64,000 nucleotides of DNA from positions 62,001 to 126,000 of the forward strand of contig NZ_QFFF01000001.1 in assembly GCF_003129465.1 (NCBI RefSeq), in the 5' to 3' direction. The first letter of the stretch is position 1. Each line of letters begins with the position of its first letter. This DNA is from Sphingosinicella humi. GTDB taxonomy: Bacteria; Pseudomonadota; Alphaproteobacteria; Sphingomonadales; Sphingomonadaceae. The position numbers and the translations under genes are program-made. The notes under the pieces were generated by a model, which saw only the letters and a program-made list of their open reading frames with translations, was not told the DNA's origin and did not search any database. Shown piece after piece: positions 28,879 to 37,679 of this stretch.

Positions 28879-31443
28879 ATGGCTCGCACCAACTCCGATC
28901 CGCTCGCCACCTATAAGAAGAAGCGCGACTTCACGAAGACCTCGGAACCGGCGGGGACGGTCGCCGACAGCGGCGGCCGCGACTTCATGGTTCAGAAGCA
29001 CGACGCGACCCGGCTCCATTTCGATTTCAGGCTGGAGCTGGACGGCGTGCTGAAGAGCTGGGCGGTTACGCGCGGACCCAGCCCTAATCCGGACGACAAG
29101 CGCCTCGCCGTCCGCACCGAGGATCACCCTCTGGACTACGCCACCTTCGAGGGCACGATCCCAAAGGGCCAATATGGCGGCGGCACGGTGATGCTGTGGG
29201 ACCGCGGAACCTGGACGCCAGTCCCGGGCAAGGACCCGAGGAAGACGCTGGAGGAGGGCCACCTCCACTTCACCCTCGACGGCGAGCGCATGAAGGGCGA
29301 GTGGGTGATGTTCCGCCTGAAGCCGCGCGGCCGAGAGCGGACCGAGAACTGGATCCTGCGCAAGGTGGAAGACGTCCATGCCGGACCGACCGGAGCCCTC
29401 ACGGAAAAGTTTCTGACCTCGGTCAAGACCGGCCGAACCATGAACAAGATCGCCGAGGCAATGGACGCGGTCTGGACCTCGGAGGGCGAGGTGAAAGCTC
29501 CTCCCCGGTCCGGGGAGGGGGACCGCGACGCGAAGCGGCGTGGTGGAGGGGGCGGCGGTGCAACCGCCGCTAACGCGGCGGCCCCTCCACCGCGCTCCGC
29601 GCGGTCCCCTTCCCCGTCCCGGGGAGGATCGAAGCCTCCCAAATTCCACGCCGTGCAGAAGGCGACGCTGGTCGATCATGTCCCGTCCGGCTCCGCCTGG
29701 CTGCACGAGATGAAATATGACGGCTATCGCTGCCTGCTCGCGCTGGGCGGCGGGAAGGCGAAAATCTATACGCGCACCGGGCTCGACTGGACCGACAAGT
29801 TCCCGGAGATCGCCGCGGCGGCGCGCGAGATCGAGGTCGGCTCGGCCCTGCTCGACGGCGAGATCGTCCATGTCGACGAGAATGGCGGCACAAGCTTCTC
29901 CGCCCTCCAGCAGGCGATCAGCGAAGGCGGACGCGGCCTTACGCTGTTCCTGTTCGACGCGTTGGAGATCGCGGGCGAGTCTTTGACCAAGCTCCCGAAC
30001 CTTGAACGAAAGGCCCGTCTCGCGTCGCTAATCGGCGATGGGCAGCCGCCCTTCATCCTCTATGCCGATCACATCGTAAGCCACGGCGAGAAGCTGCTGA
30101 AAGGCATGTGCGATGCCGGCCAGGAAGGCATCATCTCCAAGCGCGCCGACGCCCCCTATCGCGGCGCGCGCACCAAGAACTGGCTGAAGATCAAATGCAC
30201 GCGGCGCCAGGAATTCGTCATCGTCGGCTGGACGCCGAGCGAGAGCAAGGGACGAGCGCTGCGGGCGCTGCTCCTCGCCGTGCACGAGGACGGCAAGCTT
30301 CGCTATGTCGGCAAGACCGGCACCGGCTTCTCCATGGCGACGCTGCAGGAGTTGCGCGAAAAGCTCGGGGAGATCGAAGTCAAGAAGGCGCCGGTCGAGG
30401 CGCCGCGCTCCGAAACCCGGGGCGCCCACTGGGTGAAGCCCGAATTGGTCGCGGAGGTCGCCTTCGCCGAGTTCACCTCAGAGGGCGTCGTCCGTCACGC
30501 GAGCTTCCTGGGCCTGCGCGACGATAAGTCGGCCGAGGACGTGGTCGAGGAAAGGCCTCAGCCGGTCGAGCCCGCCCCGGTCGACGACATCAAGATCACC
30601 AATCCCGGCCGCGTCATCTTTCCCGAAGCCAAGATCACCAAGGGACAGCTTGCCGACTATTATCGCGCCGTCGCGCCGCTGATGCTGGAGTGGACCGCGA
30701 ACCGCCCGGTCAGCCTGGTCCGCTGTCCGCAAGGCCGTGCCAAGAAATGCTTTTTCCAGAAGCATGACAGCGGCAGCTTCGGAAAGCATGTCCTTCATGT
30801 TCCCGTGAAGGAGAAGAAAGGCGGCACCGAGGACTATCTCTACGTCGCCGACGCCTCAGGGCTCCTCGCCTGCGTGCAGATGGGAACGATCGAGTTCCAC
30901 GGCTGGGGCTCGAAGGTCGAGGATATCGAAAAGCCCGATCGGCTCATCTTCGACCTCGACCCCGACGAGGGACTCGGTTTCGACGCCGTGAAAAAGGCCG
31001 CGCGGGACATCAAGCGCCACCTCGCGGACATGGGGCTGCAGACCTTTCCGCTGCTCACCGGCGGCAAGGGGCTGCACATCGTCGTGCCGCTGACGCCGAA
31101 GGCGGAATGGCCGGCGGTGAAGGATTTCGCCAACCGCTTCGCCCTGGCCCTGGCCGAAGGCGAGCCGGACCGCTTCACCGCGACCATGTCCAAGGCGAAG
31201 CGCAAGGGCCGCATCTTCCTCGACTGGCTGCGCAACCAGCGCGGTGCCACCGCCATCATGCCCTACAGCGCCCGCGCCCGCGAAGGCGCCACCGTGTCGG
31301 CGCCGATCGTTTGGGACGAGTTGGACGAGATGGAGTCGGGCGGGCGTTTCAGCGTGAAGGATGCGGAGACGCTGCTGGAGCGCGCCTCCGGCCGCCTGCT
31401 TCAAGGCTGGGGGGAAGCGGCCCAGGCGCTGCCGGATTTGTAG
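28879..31443 (+). CDS. ligD: multifunctional ATP-dependent DNA ligase D (PE-ligase-polymerase)
   Basis: Protein of 854 aa. Order: 3-prime phosphoesterase domain (about 30-190, HDATRLHFDFRLE and EDHPLDYATFEG), a linker, the ATP ligase domain (about 255-555, catalytic Lys279 in EMKYDGYR, with the OB-fold domain to about 555) and the polymerase/primase domain (about 570-850, with acidic motif FDLDPDEGLGFD). LigD processes, fills and seals ends held by Ku. Residues 207-251, between phosphoesterase and ligase, are encoded by a family C palindromic repeat that keeps the frame open, giving a Gly/Arg/Pro/Ala-rich linker. All catalytic motifs outside it look intact. Confidence 0.96.
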   Translation: MARTNSDPLATYKKKRDFTKTSEPAGTVADSGGRDFMVQKHDATRLHFDFRLELDGVLKSWAVTRGPSPNPDDKRLAVRTEDHPLDYATFEGTIPKGQYGGGTVMLWDRGTWTPVPGKDPRKTLEEGHLHFTLDGERMKGEWVMFRLKPRGRERTENWILRKVEDVHAGPTGALTEKFLTSVKTGRTMNKIAEAMDAVWTSEGEVKAPPRSGEGDRDAKRRGGGGGGATAANAAAPPPRSARSPSPSRGGSKPPKFHAVQKATLVDHVPSGSAWLHEMKYDGYRCLLALGGGKAKIYTRTGLDWTDKFPEIAAAAREIEVGSALLDGEIVHVDENGGTSFSALQQAISEGGRGLTLFLFDALEIAGESLTKLPNLERKARLASLIGDGQPPFILYADHIVSHGEKLLKGMCDAGQEGIISKRADAPYRGARTKNWLKIKCTRRQEFVIVGWTPSESKGRALRALLLAVHEDGKLRYVGKTGTGFSMATLQELREKLGEIEVKKAPVEAPRSETRGAHWVKPELVAEVAFAEFTSEGVVRHASFLGLRDDKSAEDVVEERPQPVEPAPVDDIKITNPGRVIFPEAKITKGQLADYYRAVAPLMLEWTANRPVSLVRCPQGRAKKCFFQKHDSGSFGKHVLHVPVKEKKGGTEDYLYVADASGLLACVQMGTIEFHGWGSKVEDIEKPDRLIFDLDPDEGLGFDAVKKAARDIKRHLADMGLQTFPLLTGGKGLHIVVPLTPKAEWPAVKDFANRFALALAEGEPDRFTATMSKAKRKGRIFLDWLRNQRGATAIMPYSARAREGATVSAPIVWDELDEMESGGRFSVKDAETLLERASGRLLQGWGEAAQALPDL
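29498..29630. repeat. palindromic repeat, family C (copy 4), in frame inside ligD
   Basis: Arms CTCCTCCCCGGTCCGGGGAG and CCCCGTCCCGGGGAGGATC. A full-length element lying wholly within the ligD reading frame, in the interdomain linker. Confidence 0.93.
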
Positions 31444-31447
31444 ACGG

Positions 31448-31553
31448 CGTCATCCGGCGAACGCGGGGACCCAAGAACACCGTTCAGTGAAGAAGGGCTT
31501 CGGCGTCTTCTCAAACGCCTGAGTTCTTGGGTCCGGCATTCGCCGGGATGACG
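31448..31553. repeat. palindromic repeat, family D (copy 2)
   Basis: CGTCATCCGGCGAACGCGGG...CCAAGAAC and inverted GTTCTTGG...TTCGCCGGGATGACG arms, between the convergent ligD and entericidin genes. Confidence 0.85.
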
Positions 31554-31560
31554 TAAACAG

Positions 31561-31689
31561 TTAATCGGCTGCGTCCGAGACGGTCCGGCCGACGGACTCG
31601 ACATCCCGGCCCATGCCGGAGATGGTGTTGCAGGCGGTGGTGATGAGGGTGGTGGCCGCGAGGCCCGCCAGCATCAACTTACGAAACAT
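31561..31689 (-). CDS. entericidin-like small lipoprotein
   Basis: A 42-aa lipoprotein (MFRKLMLAGLAATTLITTAC, then NTISGMGRDVESVGRTVSDAA). The lipobox ends at Cys20, and the short amphipathic mature peptide matches the entericidin A/B family, membrane lipoproteins linked to stress or bacteriolysis. The ATG at 31689 has GGAG about 7 nt upstream; the longer open frame to 31806 has no support. It stands alone and is divergent from the transporter gene. Confidence 0.88.
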   Translation of the reverse strand: MFRKLMLAGLAATTLITTACNTISGMGRDVESVGRTVSDAAD

Positions 31690-31787
31690 CGATAACTCCA
31701 GGACAAAGGGGGAAAGACCGTCCGGGCGGCCGCGAACTCTTGCGTTTCGCCTCTCCCGCTCCGATGATCCACCTTCGGAGATATCCC

Positions 31788-32414
31788 GTGGCCGACTGTT
31801 GCGCAAGCAAGGGGAGCGAACTGGAACGGCTGGCGCGCCAGGCCGAGCAGCGCCGCGTGCTCGTCCTCGTGCTCGCCCTCAACGCCGCCATGTTCCTCGT
31901 CGAGTTCACCGCCGGCCTGATCGCCGGCTCGGCGGCGCTCATGGCGGATTCAGCCGACATGTTCGGCGACGCCAGCGTCTACGCCTTGAGCCTCTACGCC
32001 CTCGACAGGAGCGACCGCTGGAAGGCCGGAGCGGCGATGGCGAAGGGCCTCTTCATCCTTGGCCTCGGCCTTGCCGTGCTGATCGAGATCGGCGTCAGGC
32101 TTCAGACCGGCGTTCCGCCCCGTTCCACCTTGATGCTCTTGTTCGGCGGCCTCGCCCTCGTCGTGAACCTCTTCTGCCTCCGGCTGATATGGCGGTTCCG
32201 CTCCCTCGACATGAACATGTCGAGCGCGGTCGAATGCTCGCGAAACGACGTCATCGCCAATTCGGGCGTGCTGCTCGCGGCCGGCGCCGTCGCCGTCACC
32301 GGTTCCTTCTGGCCGGACATCATCGTCGCCTCGGTGATCGCCGTCCTTTTCCTTCGCTCCGCGACGCGGGTGATCGCCGAAGCCTGGCCGGCCCTTCGCC
32401 GCGTCCCGGGCTGA
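31788..32414 (+). CDS. cation diffusion facilitator-like transporter
   Basis: Inner-membrane protein of about 208 aa with about five to six membrane segments. The first segments (VLVLVLALNAAMFLVEFTAG and ALMADSADMFGDASVYALSLY) carry the CDF-family acidic metal-site pattern. The usual cytoplasmic C-terminal domain is missing, as in other short CDF-like proteins. Start: GTG 31788 with CGGAG 7 nt upstream, giving a Cys-containing N-terminus (MADCCASKGSE); an ATG at 31764 is an alternative. The substrate is probably a divalent metal, not determinable here. Confidence 0.8.
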   Translation: MADCCASKGSELERLARQAEQRRVLVLVLALNAAMFLVEFTAGLIAGSAALMADSADMFGDASVYALSLYALDRSDRWKAGAAMAKGLFILGLGLAVLIEIGVRLQTGVPPRSTLMLLFGGLALVVNLFCLRLIWRFRSLDMNMSSAVECSRNDVIANSGVLLAAGAVAVTGSFWPDIIVASVIAVLFLRSATRVIAEAWPALRRVPG

Positions 32415-32503
32415 GCTTGGCTGCGGCAAGTGCCGGGTTGCAAATCGTATACGGTGGCTCCTATCGTTCCGGCCCCGACCACCTTCAGATTTCGAGGCCG
32501 CTC

Positions 32504-34294
32504 GTGACGAAATTCTTGTCTCTCTCCGCTGCTCTCCTAGCGAGCCTCTCCGCCACCGCCCTTTCTGCGCCCGCTTTTGCGCAGGCCCCTGCGGCGACGG
32601 CCGAGCGAGGCACCGCCGATGCCCGCCTCCGCGCCCTCTACGAGGCCGAGTGGCAGTGGCGGATGAAGGAATTCGGCCAGATCAAGGAGGAAGGCGAATG
32701 GACGGCGGGCGACCATCTGCCCCAGGTGGATGCCGAGAGCCATCTGAGGCGCCTCGCCTATTGGGAAAAGACGCTGGCGGCGCTCGACCAAATCCCGCTC
32801 GACCAGCTCTCCCACGAGGAACAGATCAACGCGGCCGTCTTCCGCACCAATCTGGAGCAGGACATCGCCGACGCGCGCTTCCGCGAATGGGAGATGCCGT
32901 TCGACAGCGACAGCAATTTCTGGTCGTACCTCAACCCGCGCCAGGGCTACCGCACGGCCGCGCAATATCGCCGTTATTTGAGCCGGATGCGGGACATTCC
33001 GCGCTATTTCGATCAGCATGTCGCCAATATGCGCGCCGGCCTGGAGCGCGGCTTCAGCGTGCCGCGCGTGACCTTGGAGGGCCGGGATTCCTCGCTCGTC
33101 CCGTACACCAGCGTCGAGGCGGCCAAGAATCCCTTCTTCAAGGCTTTCGAGGACATGCCGGACAGCATCCCGGCGGCCGAGCAGGCGAAGCTTCGCGCCG
33201 AGGCCGAAACCCTCATTCGTGACACCGTCGCGCCGGCCTATGGCGAGCTCCTGACCTTCATCCGCGACGTCTATTTCCCCAACACCCGCAAGACGATCTC
33301 GGCCGCCGACATGCCCAATGGCGAGGCCTATTACCTCTCCAACGTGAAACAATATTCGACCTTGAACCTGACGCCGCAGCAGATCCACGAGATCGGTCTC
33401 AAGGAAGTCGCCCGCATCCAGGCGGAGATGAAGGCGACGATCGCCGAGACCGGCTTCAAGGGCAGCTTCCAGGAATTTCTGCAGTTCCTGAAGACCGATC
33501 CGCAATTCTACGCCAAGACGCCGGACGAATTGATGGGCGTCTCCTCCTATGTCGCCAAGCGCGTCGACGGGAAGATCGACGACGTGATCGGCTTCCTGCC
33601 GCGCGGCCGCTTCACCATCCTGCCGGTACCGGACGCGATCGCGCCCTTCTACACGGCCGGCCGCGGCGGCCTCGGCAGCTGCCTCATGAACACCTACAAC
33701 CTGCCGGTCCGCCCGCTCTACAACATCCCCGCCCTCACCCTGCACGAATGCGCGCCCGGCCACAGCTTCCAGGCCGCGCTCGCCCTGGAGGCGCCGGAGC
33801 GGCCGGACTTCCGAAACGAGACCTATTTCTCCGGCTATGGCGAAGGCTGGGGCCTCTACACCGAATGGCTCGGCATCGGCATGGGCATCTACCGCACGCC
33901 GTACGAGCAGTTCGGCCGCCAGTCCTACGAGATGTGGCGCGCGGTGCGCCTCGTCATCGACCCCGGCATCCACGCCATGGGCTGGAGCCGCGAGAAGGCG
34001 ATCGACTATCTCGCCAGCCACACCGCGCTATCGCAGCACGAGGTCGAGACCGAGGTGGACCGCTACATCAGCTGGCCGGGCCAGGCCGTGGCCTACAAGC
34101 TGGGCGAGATGACCATCCGGCGCCTGCGCGCCAAGGCCGAGAAGGCGCTCGGCGACAAGTTCGACCAACGCTATTTCCACGACACGATCCTCGGCCTCGG
34201 CTCCGTCCCCCTCCCCGTCCTGGAAGCCGAAATCGACCGCTTCATCGCGGACGGCGGCAAGAACCCGCATGCGAAGGCGGACGCCGACCGATGA
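32504..34294 (+). CDS. DUF885-family secreted peptidase-like protein
   Basis: Protein of 596 aa with a signal peptide (MTKFLSLSAALLASLSATALSAPAFAQ, GTG start). The DUF885 domain fills the mature protein and has the zinc-peptidase-like motif LHECAPGHSFQ (HExxxGH) and the downstream segment GYGEGWGLYTEWLG, both conserved in this family. These proteins are related to M32/M3-like zinc carboxypeptidases and are abundant in sphingomonads. The frame is open far upstream (to 31613), but that part overlaps the transporter gene in another frame and has no start signal. Substrate unknown. Confidence 0.87.
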   Translation: MTKFLSLSAALLASLSATALSAPAFAQAPAATAERGTADARLRALYEAEWQWRMKEFGQIKEEGEWTAGDHLPQVDAESHLRRLAYWEKTLAALDQIPLDQLSHEEQINAAVFRTNLEQDIADARFREWEMPFDSDSNFWSYLNPRQGYRTAAQYRRYLSRMRDIPRYFDQHVANMRAGLERGFSVPRVTLEGRDSSLVPYTSVEAAKNPFFKAFEDMPDSIPAAEQAKLRAEAETLIRDTVAPAYGELLTFIRDVYFPNTRKTISAADMPNGEAYYLSNVKQYSTLNLTPQQIHEIGLKEVARIQAEMKATIAETGFKGSFQEFLQFLKTDPQFYAKTPDELMGVSSYVAKRVDGKIDDVIGFLPRGRFTILPVPDAIAPFYTAGRGGLGSCLMNTYNLPVRPLYNIPALTLHECAPGHSFQAALALEAPERPDFRNETYFSGYGEGWGLYTEWLGIGMGIYRTPYEQFGRQSYEMWRAVRLVIDPGIHAMGWSREKAIDYLASHTALSQHEVETEVDRYISWPGQAVAYKLGEMTIRRLRAKAEKALGDKFDQRYFHDTILGLGSVPLPVLEAEIDRFIADGGKNPHAKADADR

Positions 34295-34305
34295 GCCAGC
34301 TTTGA

Positions 34306-35151
34306 TTAGAAGGTGTAGGTAAGCCCTCCGCCGACGAAGAACTGGTCGGCATCGCCCGCCTCATCCACCAGGGGGCTCTCCTTGAACTCGCCGAGCATCG
34401 AGGAATAGCTGGCGATGCCGAAGAGGCCGAGGCCGCCGGTCGTGAGGTCGCCCTGGAGCTTGTAGCTGCCGAGCAGGCTGGCGCGGACATTCTTCCAGCC
34501 TTCGTCGATGGCGAAAGGCGAGAGGCCGCTGGCCGCCGCGCCGGCGGGTGTTACGCCGTAATAGGTGCCCGCGAAATCCTCGCCCACATAGTCGGCCGAC
34601 AGCTGGAGACCGGCATAGCTCTTGCGGCTAAGCGGCGTGCCATATTCGAGCGCGGGCGTGACGATGAAGCTGTCATGCGTATCGGTGACATCGTGGAGCC
34701 ACGATAGGCGGGCGGTGACGGTGTCGTAATCGTGCAGCACGCGATTGACGGCCACGCCGGCGAAGAGACCCGCCTCGACGGCATAATCCAGCTCGCCCAG
34801 CGCCTTCACGCGCGCGTCCTCGATCCGGCTCGCGCGGTCGACCCGGAGATTGGCGGCGGGGCCGAAGGCGAGATCGACCTTGGCGTCATAGGGATCGCGG
34901 ATGAGATCGACGTAGAGCGTCGTCGCCCGCGTATAATAGGCAAAGCCGCTAATCTTGCCGAATGCGAGCCCGGCCGGGACGACGATATAATCGTCAGAGC
35001 CCTCATATGAGGGCGCCCAGGCGGCGCCGAGGCCGATCGTGAGGCTATCCGGCTCCGAAGCTTTCGGCACGTCCGCGTCTTGAGCGAAGGCCGGGCCGGC
35101 CGCCAGAAGCGGCACCACGAACAGGCGCATTCCGAACGAAGCTATTTTCAT
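34306..35151 (-). CDS. MipA/OmpV-family outer membrane protein
   Basis: Protein of 281 aa with a signal peptide (MKIASFGMRLFVVPLLAAGPAFAQ) and a beta-barrel pattern ending in Phe (GGGLTYTF). LTIGLGAAWAPSYEGSDDY at the mature N-terminus and ADQFFVGGGLTYTF at the end match the MipA/OmpV family, scaffold or osmolarity-related outer membrane proteins. It is convergent with the DUF885 gene (11-bp gap) and divergent from the redoxin gene. Confidence 0.88.
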   Translation of the reverse strand: MKIASFGMRLFVVPLLAAGPAFAQDADVPKASEPDSLTIGLGAAWAPSYEGSDDYIVVPAGLAFGKISGFAYYTRATTLYVDLIRDPYDAKVDLAFGPAANLRVDRASRIEDARVKALGELDYAVEAGLFAGVAVNRVLHDYDTVTARLSWLHDVTDTHDSFIVTPALEYGTPLSRKSYAGLQLSADYVGEDFAGTYYGVTPAGAAASGLSPFAIDEGWKNVRASLLGSYKLQGDLTTGGLGLFGIASYSSMLGEFKESPLVDEAGDADQFFVGGGLTYTF

Positions 35152-35242
35152 GCCGCCCCCCTATTCACCCCAGATATCAGTAACCTGTTTTTGGCCTCCG
35201 CGAACCCCAGAACATGTGATCGGCCGAACCCCAGCATCTGCC

Positions 35243-35272
35243 CTTGCATCAGGCGCGGCACCTGTCCCATCG
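35243..35272 (+). promoter_or_regulatory. heat-shock (RpoH-type) promoter candidate, redoxin gene
   Basis: CTTGCAT (35243) and TCCCATCG (35265) are separated as in sigma-32 promoters (CTTGAAA ... CCCCATNT). The same two boxes, with identical 18-nt spacing, precede telA at 36301. Confidence 0.5.
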
Positions 35273-35307
35273 TCCGTCCGAGCGAACCCGCCGAGCGAGA
35301 GGGGAAG

Positions 35308-35787
35308 GTGCGACCGATACAGGCGCAGGACTGGACCACGACGGAGTGGCTGAACAGCGAACGGCCGCTTCGCCTCGACGACCTGCGCGGCCGAGTCGTG
35401 GTGCTCTATGCCTTTCAGATGCTCTGCCCGGGTTGCGCCAGCCAGGCGCTGCCGCAGGCGCGCCGAGTGCATGAGACGTTCCGGGCGGACGACGTCGCCG
35501 TCATCGGCCTCCACACGGTGTTCGAACATCACGAAGGCAACAGCCCGGCGGCGTTGAAGGCGTTTCTCCATGAATATGGACTCGCCTTCCCGGTCGGTAT
35601 CGATGCGCCTGGCGAGGGAAGCCCCATCCCGCGCACCATGTCCGCCTATGCGATGCAGGGGACGCCCACTTTGATCCTGATCGACCGCGAGGGACGCCTG
35701 CGCCGCCAGACGTTCGGCCATCTGCCGGACCTGCAGCTCGGCGCGGAGATCATGAGCCTGGCCCAGGAGCCCAAGAGTTCCTCCTGA
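35308..35787 (+). CDS. thioredoxin-fold redoxin (AhpC/TlpA-like)
   Basis: Protein of about 159 aa with a thioredoxin-like fold: the redox motif CPGC lies in YAFQMLCPGCASQALPQ, and the cis-Pro segment is QGTPTLILIDREGRLRR. No signal peptide is seen from the chosen GTG start, so it is probably cytoplasmic and reduces disulfides or peroxides. An open frame runs back to 35080 but overlaps the mipA promoter and signal peptide region. AGGGGA precedes the GTG closely. The upstream RpoH-like promoter suggests stress control. Divergent from the mipA gene. Confidence 0.8.
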   Translation: MRPIQAQDWTTTEWLNSERPLRLDDLRGRVVVLYAFQMLCPGCASQALPQARRVHETFRADDVAVIGLHTVFEHHEGNSPAALKAFLHEYGLAFPVGIDAPGEGSPIPRTMSAYAMQGTPTLILIDREGRLRRQTFGHLPDLQLGAEIMSLAQEPKSSS

Positions 35788-35792
35788 CCCGT

Positions 35793-36203
35793 TCAGCGCG
35801 GACGAGTCCAGCGCTGGGATTGGCAGACGAAGAGGATGCAGCCGGAGACCTTGAGCGATCCGTCCGTATTGAGGCGGAGGCGAGAGCGATAGGTCTTGCC
35901 GGTTTCCGGATCGTAGATACGGCCGTCCTTCCATCCGCCGCCGTCCGTCTTGAAGCCGCTGAGGATGGTCATGCCGATGATCGGCCGCTTCCGCAGCCTG
36001 GGGTCGGGATTCTTGACGTCGGTCTCCGCACGACCGGGCTTGATCACCAGCGCCTTGGCGACCTTGCCGCAGACGCTGTTTCCGCAGCGGCCGATCGCGA
36101 TCAACGCCGTGCCGTCTTCAGTCACCCAGTTTCCGGTCACGTCCGAAGCCGGCGCGGCGGCTGTCATGAGAAGGAGAGGCAGCAGGGCGAAGAGGCGCTT
36201 CAT
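35793..36203 (-). CDS. DUF2147-family periplasmic protein
   Basis: Protein of 136 aa with a signal peptide (MKRLFALLPLLLMTAAAPA). The mature part carries the DUF2147 pattern: GNWVTEDGTALIAIGRCGNSVCGKV, then RPIIGMTILSGFK, WKDGRIYDPETGKTYRS and GCILFVC. Four Cys may form disulfides. The family is uncharacterised, secreted and lipocalin-like. Convergent with the redoxin gene (5-bp gap), divergent from telA. Confidence 0.88.
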   Translation of the reverse strand: MKRLFALLPLLLMTAAAPASDVTGNWVTEDGTALIAIGRCGNSVCGKVAKALVIKPGRAETDVKNPDPRLRKRPIIGMTILSGFKTDGGGWKDGRIYDPETGKTYRSRLRLNTDGSLKVSGCILFVCQSQRWTRPR

Positions 36204-36300
36204 AAACCGATCTCCGCTTCGACTCCGGGGATGATATCATGGATGATATGAGCCGGTGTCCGCATTTCGAGCGTATTGGCGCTATAAAACACCAATTGCC

Positions 36301-36330
36301 CTTGCACTAAGGGTAGTGCGTGCCCCATCT
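36301..36330 (+). promoter_or_regulatory. heat-shock (RpoH-type) promoter candidate, telA
   Basis: CTTGCAC (36301-36307) and CCCCATCT (36323-36330) with 18 nt between CTTG and CCCC match the sigma-32 layout. The second box fits CCCCATNT exactly. The ATG lies about 30 bp downstream. Confidence 0.6.
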
Positions 36331-36363
36331 TCGTCAGTGAACGCCTCAAAAGAAGGGGAAACC

Positions 36364-37551
36364 ATGGCGACGGAAACGAAGCTGAAGCTGGATGCGCCCG
36401 AAGCGCTGCAGACCATCGCGCCGCAGGAGGCCGCGGGGCTCGTGCCGCTGAAGGAAGAGCAGCGCACGGCGCTCGAGGAGAAGGTCGACGGCTTCGTCGC
36501 CGATCTCGTCGCGACCGACGCCAATTCGCCAGAATTCGGCAAGAAGGTCGATCAGCTGACGACGATGGGCCGCAAGGAGATCGCCGAGGCGGCGGGCCAT
36601 TCGAACCGCTTCCTTGACCGGCCGCTCAAGGCGATCGACAAGGATACCGGCATCGGCGCCAATCTCACGCAGCTTCGCAAGACGGTGGAGGAGCTCGATC
36701 CCGGCCGCGGCGGCGCGCTCACCAAGCCGCGCAAGTTCCTCGGCATCATTCCGTTCGGGAACCGGATGCGCGGCTATTTCATGAAATATCAGTCGGCGCA
36801 GACCCATATCGCCTCGATTCTCGCCGCCCTCGCCTCCGGCAAGGACGAGCTTCTCATGGACAATGCCGCCATCGACACCGAGCGCGCCAACATGTGGAAG
36901 ACCATGGGTCGTCTCGAGCAGATGATCCACATCTCCAAGACGCTCGATGGAAAGCTCGAGGAGAAGGCGAACGAGCTCGACGCCATCGATCCGGCCAAGG
37001 CCAAGGCGATCCGCGAGACCGCGCTCTTCTACACCCGCCAGCGGACCACCGATTTGCTGACCCAGATGGCGGTGACCGTGCAGGGCTATCTCGCCCTCGA
37101 TCTCGTCAAGAAGAACAATGTCGAGCTGGTGAAGGGCGTCGACCGCGCCTCCACCACCACCGTCTCGGCGCTGCGCACTGCCGTCACCGTCGCCCAGGCG
37201 CTGACCAACCAGAAGCTGGTGCTGGAGCAGATCACCGCCCTCAACACCACCACCGCCGGCATGATCGAGAGCACCGGCACGTTGCTGAAGACCCAGTCGG
37301 GCGAGATCCACAAGCAGGCCGCGTCCTCGACCATTCCGCTGGAGACGCTGCAGCGCGCCTTCCAGAACATCTACGACACGATGGACACGATCGACCGTTT
37401 CAAGGTCGAGGCGCTCGCCAACATGAAGCAGACCGTCGACACGCTCTCCAATGAGGTCGAGAAGAGCCGCGGCTACATCGCCCGCGCCGAAGGCGTCGAG
37501 CAGAACCGCCTCGCCGGCACCCAATCGCCCCTCGCGGCGCTGGAGGGATAA
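36364..37551 (+). CDS. telA: TelA-family toxic anion resistance protein
   Basis: Protein of 395 aa, long helical and without membrane segments, matching TelA/KlaA (PF05816): VDQLTTMGRKEIAEAAGHSNRFLDRP, a central coiled region (LEQMIHISKTLDGKLEEKANELD) and ALTNQKLVLEQITALNTTTAGMIES near residue 300. TelA proteins are linked to tellurite and envelope-stress tolerance, mechanism unclear. Start ATG 36364 has AAGGGGA 5 nt upstream. Followed by two paralogous membrane-protein genes on the same strand, which suggests a three-gene stress module. Confidence 0.9.
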   Translation: MATETKLKLDAPEALQTIAPQEAAGLVPLKEEQRTALEEKVDGFVADLVATDANSPEFGKKVDQLTTMGRKEIAEAAGHSNRFLDRPLKAIDKDTGIGANLTQLRKTVEELDPGRGGALTKPRKFLGIIPFGNRMRGYFMKYQSAQTHIASILAALASGKDELLMDNAAIDTERANMWKTMGRLEQMIHISKTLDGKLEEKANELDAIDPAKAKAIRETALFYTRQRTTDLLTQMAVTVQGYLALDLVKKNNVELVKGVDRASTTTVSALRTAVTVAQALTNQKLVLEQITALNTTTAGMIESTGTLLKTQSGEIHKQAASSTIPLETLQRAFQNIYDTMDTIDRFKVEALANMKQTVDTLSNEVEKSRGYIARAEGVEQNRLAGTQSPLAALEG

Positions 37552-37565
37552 GCATGCCCACCTTC

Positions 37566-37662
37566 CGTCATTCCGGCGTACGCCGGAACCCAAGAACGCC
37601 GATGGCGGTGGTTGTTCGCAGGCGCCTGTGTTCTTGGGTCCCGACTTTCGTCGGGATGACGC
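37566..37662. repeat. palindromic repeat, family D (copy 3)
   Basis: CGTCATTCCGGCGTACGCCGG...CCAAGAAC and inverted GTTCTTGGGTCCC...GGGATGACG arms between telA and the first membrane-protein gene. Confidence 0.85.
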
Positions 37663-37679
37663 GGCGGGGAGCGCCCTAA

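Noticed and set aside
31613-32503. Upstream extension of the DUF885 open frame
   Set aside because: It overlaps the transporter gene in another frame, and the signal peptide begins at 32504.
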